Made by a program: the position numbers and the translations under genes. From assembly GCF_012568845.1 (NCBI RefSeq), contig NZ_CP046194.1, positions 188,385-252,384 on the forward strand: a stretch of 64,000 bases of DNA, written 5' to 3'. Shown here piece by piece: positions 58,167 through 64,000 of the stretch (position 1 is the stretch's first letter; the number at the start of each line of letters is the position of its first letter). The notes beneath the pieces are model-generated. The model saw nothing but the letters and a program-made list of their open reading frames with translations. It was not told the DNA's origin and made no database searches. This DNA is from Enterobacteriaceae endosymbiont of Donacia cincticornis (GTDB lineage Bacteria > Pseudomonadota > Gammaproteobacteria > Enterobacterales > Enterobacteriaceae).

Positions 58167-59912
58167 TTAAATTTTTAAATTATTTTTTTTTTTAATTAAA
58201 ATTTTATTTAAAGACCATAATTCTTTTTTTTTTTCATTACTTAATCCTTGTTTTCTATCTAAAGATATTAAATAATCTTGTCTATTTTCCAATATATTTA
58301 TTTTTAATTTGTTTATTAAATATATAAAAAATGTTTTTATTTGATGATCAGGAATCATATGATCCCATGTAATTAACATTTTAATGATTTTATTTAACTT
58401 TGTTCCTTTATATTGTTTTAATATTTCAGCTGTCGTAATATGTTTATTTTTATAAAAATTTACAAATTTTATAAAAAAAAATAAACCATTTATATTCGAA
58501 TTTTTAAAATATTTAAATTTAGGTACTAATTTAATTAATTTAGGATTTTGTATTAATAAACTTAATAATCTACGAACAGTAGTTTTTTTAAAACTATTAT
58601 TTATAATAGTTTCTTTTTGATTATATAAAAAATTATATATATCTAAAAAATTTAATATTCCTATTTTTTCTCCTAATTTTTGTATTAAATTAATTTGAAA
58701 AAAATTATCAGGAATCAATTTTATAAAAGATAAAGCTTTGTATATGAAATTAGTTTTTTCTTCACAAGAAGAAAACAAATTTTTTAAAAATAATGTTTTA
58801 AAAAAAAAATGTGAAAATGATAAAGTATTATTTATTCTTTTTTCAAAAAGATTTTTTCCTTCTTTTCTAATTAAACTATCAGGATCTTCTCCTTTAGGTA
58901 AAATCATGAAAAATATTTGTTTTCCTTTTACTAAAAAAGGTAAACTTTTTTTTAACGAATTCCATTGTGCTTCTATGCCTGCTTGATCTCCATCAAAACA
59001 ATAAATAATGTTATTGGTTATATTAAATAACTTTTTTATATGAACACTAGTTATAACAGTTCCTAGTATAGCAACTGCATATTTTATATTAAATTGGAAT
59101 AAACTAATTACATCAATATAACCTTCTACTACAATTATTTTTTTTAAAATATTATTTTCTTTTTTTATTTCGAATAATCCATATAATTCATTACTTTTAT
59201 AAAAAATATTATTTTCTGAAGAATTTAAATATTTAGGTTCTTTATTATCAAAAACTCTTCCTCCAAAACCAACTATAAATCCATGTATATTCTTAATAGG
59301 AAATATGATACGATTATAAAAAATATCATAATAATTATGGTTATGTTTATTTAATTTTAAAATTTTTAATTTTTTATGTAAAATTTCTATATTTTTTGTA
59401 TTACGGAATCTTTTATTAGCCCAATATAAGGGAGAAAAACCAATAGAAAAATATTTTATAATATATAAATTAAATCCTCTGTTTAATAAATATTTTAATG
59501 CCGTTTTACCTAAAGATTTAAATAAATAATTTTTATAAAAAAAACTTAAATTAAACATTAATTGATAATAAATATTATCTTTTATTCTCTTTCTAAAAAG
59601 AAAAGATTTATTATTATCTTCAATAGGTATATTAAATATATTTGATAATAATTTTATACTTTCAAGAAAAGATAAATTTTCATAATTTATAATAAAATCA
59701 ATAATATTACCATGTGCACCACAACCAAAACAATGGTATAATTGTCTTTCAGAATTAACAACAAATGAAGGATTTTTTTCTATATGAAAAGGACAAATTC
59801 CAAAAAAATTTTTACCTTTTTTTTTTAATTTAATTTTATCTATAATTAATTTTACAATGTCAACTTGATTTAATAAATTATTAATAAATATACGAGATAC
59901 ATATTTAATCAT
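58167..59912 (-). CDS. dnaG: DNA primase
   Basis: A 581-residue primase, the same length as E. coli DnaG. The zinc ribbon has CPFH near residue 40 and CFGCGAHGN near 61. The RNA polymerase basic motif and TOPRIM domain follow, with VVEGYIDVISLFQ and YCFDGDQAGIEA (the metal-binding D-x-D). The C-terminal DnaB-binding domain (after about residue 440) is strongly diverged and rich in lysine and asparagine. It lies between rpsU and rpoD, the conserved macromolecular synthesis operon. Confidence 0.96.
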   Translation of the reverse strand: MIKYVSRIFINNLLNQVDIVKLIIDKIKLKKKGKNFFGICPFHIEKNPSFVVNSERQLYHCFGCGAHGNIIDFIINYENLSFLESIKLLSNIFNIPIEDNNKSFLFRKRIKDNIYYQLMFNLSFFYKNYLFKSLGKTALKYLLNRGFNLYIIKYFSIGFSPLYWANKRFRNTKNIEILHKKLKILKLNKHNHNYYDIFYNRIIFPIKNIHGFIVGFGGRVFDNKEPKYLNSSENNIFYKSNELYGLFEIKKENNILKKIIVVEGYIDVISLFQFNIKYAVAILGTVITSVHIKKLFNITNNIIYCFDGDQAGIEAQWNSLKKSLPFLVKGKQIFFMILPKGEDPDSLIRKEGKNLFEKRINNTLSFSHFFFKTLFLKNLFSSCEEKTNFIYKALSFIKLIPDNFFQINLIQKLGEKIGILNFLDIYNFLYNQKETIINNSFKKTTVRRLLSLLIQNPKLIKLVPKFKYFKNSNINGLFFFIKFVNFYKNKHITTAEILKQYKGTKLNKIIKMLITWDHMIPDHQIKTFFIYLINKLKINILENRQDYLISLDRKQGLSNEKKKELWSLNKILIKKKNNLKI

Positions 59913-59957
59913 AAAATTAATTTTTGAATTTATTATTTTTATAAAAAAAGATAATTT

Positions 59958-60173
59958 TTAATATAAACGAATTCTTTTAGAATTTTCTCTTAATATTTTT
60001 TTAATATGTCTTTTTTTTGCAGAAGCTTTTGCTCTTTTTCTTGCTGTTGTTGGTTTTTCGTAAAATTCTCTACGTCTAACTTCTGATAAAATTCCTGCTT
60101 TTTCACATGAACGTTTAAAACGTCTTAAAGCTAAATCAAATGGTTCATTATCACGTATTTTAATGATTGGCAT
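59958..60173 (-). CDS. rpsU: 30S ribosomal protein S21
   Basis: A 71-residue basic protein, the same length as E. coli S21. It reads [20 protein letters not shown] at the start and has [19 protein letters not shown] in the centre. An AAGGAT ribosome-binding site precedes the ATG. It is the first gene of the rpsU-dnaG-rpoD operon and diverges from tsaD, as in E. coli. Confidence 0.97.
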   Translation of the reverse strand: MPIIKIRDNEPFDLALRRFKRSCEKAGILSEVRRREFYEKPTTARKRAKASAKKRHIKKILRENSKRIRLY

Positions 60174-60305
60174 ATAATATCCTTTAGTTTAGAATATATA
60201 ATATTTACTATATTATAATCATATATTATATTATAATATAATATTTAAATTATATAAATAATTTTTTATTTTATTCATAAAAAAATTATAATTTTAAGGA
60301 AAAAT

Positions 60306-61328
60306 ATGCTTTTTATGGGTATAGAAACATCATGTGATGATACATCAATATCTATTTATGATGATAAAAAAGGTATATTATGTAATAATGTTTGTACACA
60401 AAAAATTCATTCTAAATATGGAGGTATAGTACCTGAAATAGCTGCTAGAAATCATTTAAAAAAAATTATCCCATTAATTAAAAAATCTTTATTAAAAATT
60501 AATAAAAATTTAAATAATATTGATGCTATAGCTTATACTGCAGGGCCAGGACAAATAAACTCTTTAATAGTAGGAGCTACTGTTTCACATACTTTAGCAT
60601 TTGCCTTAAACATTCCTATTATTCCAGTAAATCATATGGAAGGTCATTTATTTTCAATCATGTTACAAAAAAAAAAACCATATTTTCCTTTTATTGGTTT
60701 ATTAATTTCTGGTGGACATACACAATTAATATATGTATATAAATTTGGAAAATATAAAATTTTAGGAAAACATATAGATAATGCTGTAGGTGAAACTTTA
60801 GATAAAGTATCTAAATTATTAGGATTAAAATATCCTGGAGGTAAAAATTTATTTCAATTATCTAAATACGGTATACCAAAAAAATTTATTTTTCCTCGTC
60901 CAATGACATCTAAAAAAAATAATTTAGATTTTAGTTTTTCTGGATTAAAAACTTTTATCCAAAATTTTATAAAAAAACAAGATTTAAAAAATTTTCAAGT
61001 TAGGGCAAATATTGCACTTGCATTTGAAGATGCAATTATTGATACTTTATATATAAAAAGTTTATGGGCTTTAAAAAAATATCATATAAATCAATTAGTT
61101 ATTGCTGGAGGAGTTAGTGCAAACAAAAAATTAAGAAAAATTTTTTATCAAAATTTTCAAAAGTATAATATTAAATTATTTTATAGTAATAAAAAATTAT
61201 GTACAGATAATGCTGGAATGATTGCTTATATTGGATCAAAAAAACTTCTTAAAAAAGAAAAAAAATATATATTAACTAATATAGTTGTAAATTCTAAACT
61301 TTCTTTAGAAGATAATTTTTTATTGTAA
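60306..61328 (+). CDS. tsaD: tRNA N6-threonylcarbamoyladenosine (t6A37) synthase subunit TsaD
   Basis: A 340-residue ASKHA-fold metalloenzyme (E. coli 337) that transfers threonylcarbamoyl to A37 of ANN-decoding tRNAs. GIETSCDDTS at the start, the metal-binding histidines in NHMEGHLFS, LLISGGHTQLI, NAVGETLDKV, and VIAGGVSANKKLR are present. It needs TsaB, TsaC and TsaE, which are not in the window. It is divergent from rpsU and lies 22 bases before uppP; plsY and folB, which separate them in E. coli, are gone. Confidence 0.97.
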   Translation: MLFMGIETSCDDTSISIYDDKKGILCNNVCTQKIHSKYGGIVPEIAARNHLKKIIPLIKKSLLKINKNLNNIDAIAYTAGPGQINSLIVGATVSHTLAFALNIPIIPVNHMEGHLFSIMLQKKKPYFPFIGLLISGGHTQLIYVYKFGKYKILGKHIDNAVGETLDKVSKLLGLKYPGGKNLFQLSKYGIPKKFIFPRPMTSKKNNLDFSFSGLKTFIQNFIKKQDLKNFQVRANIALAFEDAIIDTLYIKSLWALKKYHINQLVIAGGVSANKKLRKIFYQNFQKYNIKLFYSNKKLCTDNAGMIAYIGSKKLLKKEKKYILTNIVVNSKLSLEDNFLL

Positions 61329-61350
61329 AATTTTAATATTTGAGGTTTTT

Positions 61351-62154
61351 ATGATAAAATTAGATTTTTTTTCTATTATAATATTAAGTATGATACAAAG
61401 CTTAACTGAATTTTTACCAATATCTTCAAGTGCTCATATAATTATTTTTTCTAAAATACTAAATATTATTAATGATAAAAATTTACAAATTTTCGAAGTT
61501 ATCCTACAATTAGGATCAACATTAGCAATTTTTATTATATATTGGAAAAAAATTATTAAAATTATATTAAATACAATTTATTATAATTCTTTTAATAAAA
61601 AAAAAATTAATATATTTAATATAATAATATCTACATCACCAATAATTTTTATAGGGTTAATTTTTTTTTATAAAATAATAAAAATTAATAATATATTATT
61701 TATTAAATATGGATTATTTTTCGGAGGATTATTATTATTATTTTCTGAAATATATAAACCTAAAGTATATATTAAAAATATTAATTTTATTTCATATTAT
61801 TTCAATTTTATAATTGGATGTTTCCAATGTTTAGCCTTATTACCGGGTATTTCTAGATTAGGATCAACATTATCTATAAGTTTATTATTAGGAATACAAC
61901 GTTCTATTGCTATAGATTTTTGTTTTATTATATCTATACCTGTAATTTTAGGAGCAAATTTATTAACGTTATATAAAAATTATTCAATTATAACTTCCAA
62001 TAATCTTAAAATCTTGTTTATAGGATTTTTTCTTTCATTTATCATTAGTTTATTTATAATAAAAAAATTTATTTATGTAATAAATAATATTTCTTTAATA
62101 TGGTTTAGTATATATCGTATATTTTTAATATTAATTTTATTATTAATTTATTAA
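61351..62154 (+). CDS. uppP: Undecaprenyl-diphosphatase
   Basis: A 267-residue multi-pass membrane enzyme (E. coli BacA 273) that recycles the undecaprenyl carrier for peptidoglycan. The first conserved block is QSLTEFLPISSSAHI (residues 16-30, with the active-site E-x-x-x-P-x-S-S), and the second is LPGISRLGSTLSISLLLG near residue 168, with the essential arginine. The hydrophobic segments are rich in isoleucine. It is convergent with cca, with 18 bases between. Confidence 0.96.
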   Translation: MIKLDFFSIIILSMIQSLTEFLPISSSAHIIIFSKILNIINDKNLQIFEVILQLGSTLAIFIIYWKKIIKIILNTIYYNSFNKKKINIFNIIISTSPIIFIGLIFFYKIIKINNILFIKYGLFFGGLLLLFSEIYKPKVYIKNINFISYYFNFIIGCFQCLALLPGISRLGSTLSISLLLGIQRSIAIDFCFIISIPVILGANLLTLYKNYSIITSNNLKILFIGFFLSFIISLFIIKKFIYVINNISLIWFSIYRIFLILILLLIY

Positions 62155-62172
62155 TTAAAATATAAAAAATAA

Positions 62173-63402
62173 TTAATATTTAAATTTTAAAAAATATTTT
62201 AATAATTTTAATCTTTCTTTTTGAATCTCTTTATTTATATTAACTCCTTTTAAATTAATATTATTAATTATATTTTTAATATTTAATGTAGAAATAAATT
62301 TATACATTTTAATAAAATATTTACCTTGTTTATATTTAATTGATTCTAACGTTAATCTACCTCTTGCATCGGCTTCACTTATTAAAGCAATTTGTTTTAC
62401 TCTTTCAGGTTTGCGCCAAGCATCAATAATATTATATATATTCAATATGTTTTCTGGTGTTTGATGATATATATCATGAATAATATCATGTACTTTAGCT
62501 GCTAAAATAGATAGTTTTTTAATATTATTAGGTACTTTTAATTTTTTACATAATTTTTTAATTAATGGTATTCCAGCTATACCATGTCCTGGATGTCTAG
62601 GCCATAATTTTTTTGGAGTTAATCCTTTACCTAAATCATGACATAATGCTGCAAATCTTGTTGATACATTCTTTGTAAGTTTAGAAATAATTTTTAATGT
62701 AAGTATTGTATGTATTCCAGTATCAATTTCTGGATGCCATTTTATTGGTGCAGGTATACCATATAATTGATCTATTTCTGGAAAAATTACAGACAAAGCA
62801 TTACATTTTCTTAATATTTGAAAATATATTTGAGGATCTTTAGATTGAAGTGCACTGTATGTTTCTTTCCAAATTCTTTCAGGTTTTAAATATAATAATT
62901 CTCCAGAATTACTCATAATTTTCATTAATTGTAATGTACTATCATGAATTTTAAAATTTAAATAGTTTAATTTAGCAGCAAATCTAGCTACTCTTAAAAC
63001 CCTTAAAGGATCATCTTTAAATGATGAAGATACATGTTTTAATATACGATTTTTGATATCTTGCAACCCATTATACGGGTCATAAAATTTTCCTAAATTA
63101 TTTTGCGCAATAGCATTAATAGTAAGATCTCTACGTAATAAATCTTCTTTTAAAGTAATATTAGGTGTAACATAATATTTAAAACCTTTATAACCATGTC
63201 CTGATTTATATTCAGTTCTAGCTAATGCATATTCTTCATATGTTTTAGGATGTAAAAAAACAGGAAAATCTTTACCAACTAATTTAAAACCTAATTTTAA
63301 CATAGATTTTATATCAGCTCCGACAACAACCCAATCTTTATCTTTTACATTTATTTTTAATAAATGATCGCGAACAGCTCCACCAACTAAATAAATTTTC
63401 AA
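62173..63402 (-). CDS. cca: CCA-adding tRNA nucleotidyltransferase (with HD domain)
   Basis: A 409-residue class II nucleotidyltransferase (E. coli 412) that builds the tRNA 3' CCA end. The nucleotidyltransferase motif is YLVGGAVRDHLL with the metal aspartates in KDKDWVVVG. RRDLTINAIA and the DDPLRVLRVARFAAKL block are conserved. The HD phosphohydrolase domain is intact at ALCHDLGKG. Because both tRNA genes in this window lack an encoded CCA, this enzyme is needed for making tRNAs here and not only for repair. Confidence 0.97.
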   Translation of the reverse strand: MKIYLVGGAVRDHLLKINVKDKDWVVVGADIKSMLKLGFKLVGKDFPVFLHPKTYEEYALARTEYKSGHGYKGFKYYVTPNITLKEDLLRRDLTINAIAQNNLGKFYDPYNGLQDIKNRILKHVSSSFKDDPLRVLRVARFAAKLNYLNFKIHDSTLQLMKIMSNSGELLYLKPERIWKETYSALQSKDPQIYFQILRKCNALSVIFPEIDQLYGIPAPIKWHPEIDTGIHTILTLKIISKLTKNVSTRFAALCHDLGKGLTPKKLWPRHPGHGIAGIPLIKKLCKKLKVPNNIKKLSILAAKVHDIIHDIYHQTPENILNIYNIIDAWRKPERVKQIALISEADARGRLTLESIKYKQGKYFIKMYKFISTLNIKNIINNINLKGVNINKEIQKERLKLLKYFLKFKY

Positions 63403-63524
63403 TTTATTACTCCTAAATTTTTTTTAAAACATAAAAAATTTATTTTTTATAAATAAAATATTATTTTTTTTATTTTACTAAATTAATATATAATATCATT
63501 AAATTATAATTTAAATATTATTTT

Positions 63525-64000
63525 ATGAATTTACTTGATATAGAATTTGGTAATATTGAAACACGCATTAAAAATGCTATTAATTTCTTAAAAAAGGGAA
63601 AAGGTATTTTAATTTTAGATGATGAAAAAAGAGAAAATGAAAGTGATATTGTTTTTGCAGCAGAAAATATTTCTATAGAAAATATTGCTTTTTCTATTAG
63701 ATATGGTAGTGGTATTATTTGTTTATGCATTACAGAGTATTTACGTAAAAAATTAAAATTACCTATGATGGTAAAAAAAAACACTAATTTTTATAAAACA
63801 GGATTTACTGTTAGTATTGAAGCAGCTAAAGGTATTTCTACTGGTGTTTCTGCAAAAGATAGATTTACAACTATAAAAACTGCTATTTCTGATAATGTAA
63901 TTCCTACAGACTTAAATAAACCAGGACATGTTTTCCCATTAAGAGCTGTAGATGGAGGTCTTTTTAAAAGACAAGGACATACTGAAGCAACAATAGATTT
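63525..64000 (+). CDS. ribB: 3,4-dihydroxy-2-butanone 4-phosphate synthase, N-terminal part (runs off window)
   Basis: The first 158 codons of RibB, which converts ribulose 5-phosphate to the four-carbon precursor of riboflavin. LDDEKRENESDIVFAAE carries the acidic metal-binding D-D-E-x-R-E-N-E, and YGSGIICLCITE, TGFTVSIEAAKGISTGVSA, PGHVFPLRA and GHTEATID are conserved. It continues past position 64000. The E. coli gene has an FMN riboswitch in its leader; here only 122 bases of A/T sequence separate it from cca, and no riboswitch is visible. Fits riboflavin supply by a beetle symbiont. Confidence 0.94.
   Translation, partial: MNLLDIEFGNIETRIKNAINFLKKGKGILILDDEKRENESDIVFAAENISIENIAFSIRYGSGIICLCITEYLRKKLKLPMMVKKNTNFYKTGFTVSIEAAKGISTGVSAKDRFTTIKTAISDNVIPTDLNKPGHVFPLRAVDGGLFKRQGHTEATID

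Noticed and set aside
63518-63784. Minus-strand open frame of 88 codons
   Set aside because: It is antisense to the strongly conserved ribB coding sequence.
1-64000. Defence system, prophage, insertion sequence or CRISPR array
   Set aside because: Every substantial frame is assigned to a housekeeping, biosynthetic or pectinase family, and no spaced repeats or transposase genes were seen.

Overview
This window is a piece of a very AT-rich, gene-dense, reduced gammaproteobacterial chromosome. Almost every gene has a clear E. coli counterpart, often in E. coli order, but with neighbours deleted. The content is core housekeeping plus essential amino-acid biosynthesis (ilvGMED, dapE, dapF, metA) and ribB for riboflavin. 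There are no insertion sequences, phage genes, defence genes or CRISPR arrays. A GH28 pectinase (polygalacturonase) sits among these genes. That combination is what is known for nutritional symbionts of leaf beetles. My best guess is a reed-beetle symbiont of the Candidatus Macropleicola type; Stammera of tortoise beetles also carries pectinases but keeps far less biosynthesis. The taxon is an inference.

Layout. 1-3.0 kb: ilvGMED on the minus strand. 3.2-9.4 kb: tRNA-Trp, fpr, tpiA, prfB-lysS with a programmed frameshift, tRNA-Ile(CAU), degP. 9.7-14.5 kb: rpiA, dapF, uvrD, corA. 14.5-15.2 kb: the only long gene-free stretch. 15.2-22.0 kb: sucAB and cydABX. 22.2-30.0 kb: parE and the pyruvate dehydrogenase genes, with aceE split by an inverted duplication. 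30.1-31.4 kb: the GH28 pectinase. 31.4-38.2 kb: dapE, lon-clpX-clpP-bolA, suhB. 38.4-43.0 kb: nfuA, metA, proS, tilS. 43.1-55.3 kb: dnaE-fabZ-skp-bamA-rseP-uppS-frr-pyrH-tsf-rpsB, colinear with E. coli but lacking lpxD, lpxA, lpxB, cdsA and dxr. 55.4-63.4 kb: map, rpoD-dnaG-rpsU, tsaD, uppP, cca. The window ends inside ribB and begins inside ilvD.

How it works together. The cell respires through cytochrome bd, makes branched-chain amino acids, diaminopimelate/lysine and methionine precursors, and keeps undecaprenyl-phosphate enzymes and the BAM outer-membrane machinery. It appears to have lost lipid A synthesis, at least at the usual locus. The pectinase would serve plant cell-wall digestion for the host.

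Main points for a second look: (1) the release factor 2 frameshift site uses UAA where the family uses UGA, and none of the 49 complete genes here ends in TGA; (2) aceE is interrupted by a 103-bp insertion that is an inverted copy of its own flanks, bounded by a 7-bp direct repeat, whose exact removal would restore an 889-residue protein; (3) SuhB has lost most of its catalytic metal ligands; (4) the second lipoyl domain of AceF lacks its lysine; (5) the GH28 enzyme has no evident signal peptide and a K-V-K in place of the usual R-x-K. I saw no wholly new multigene system.
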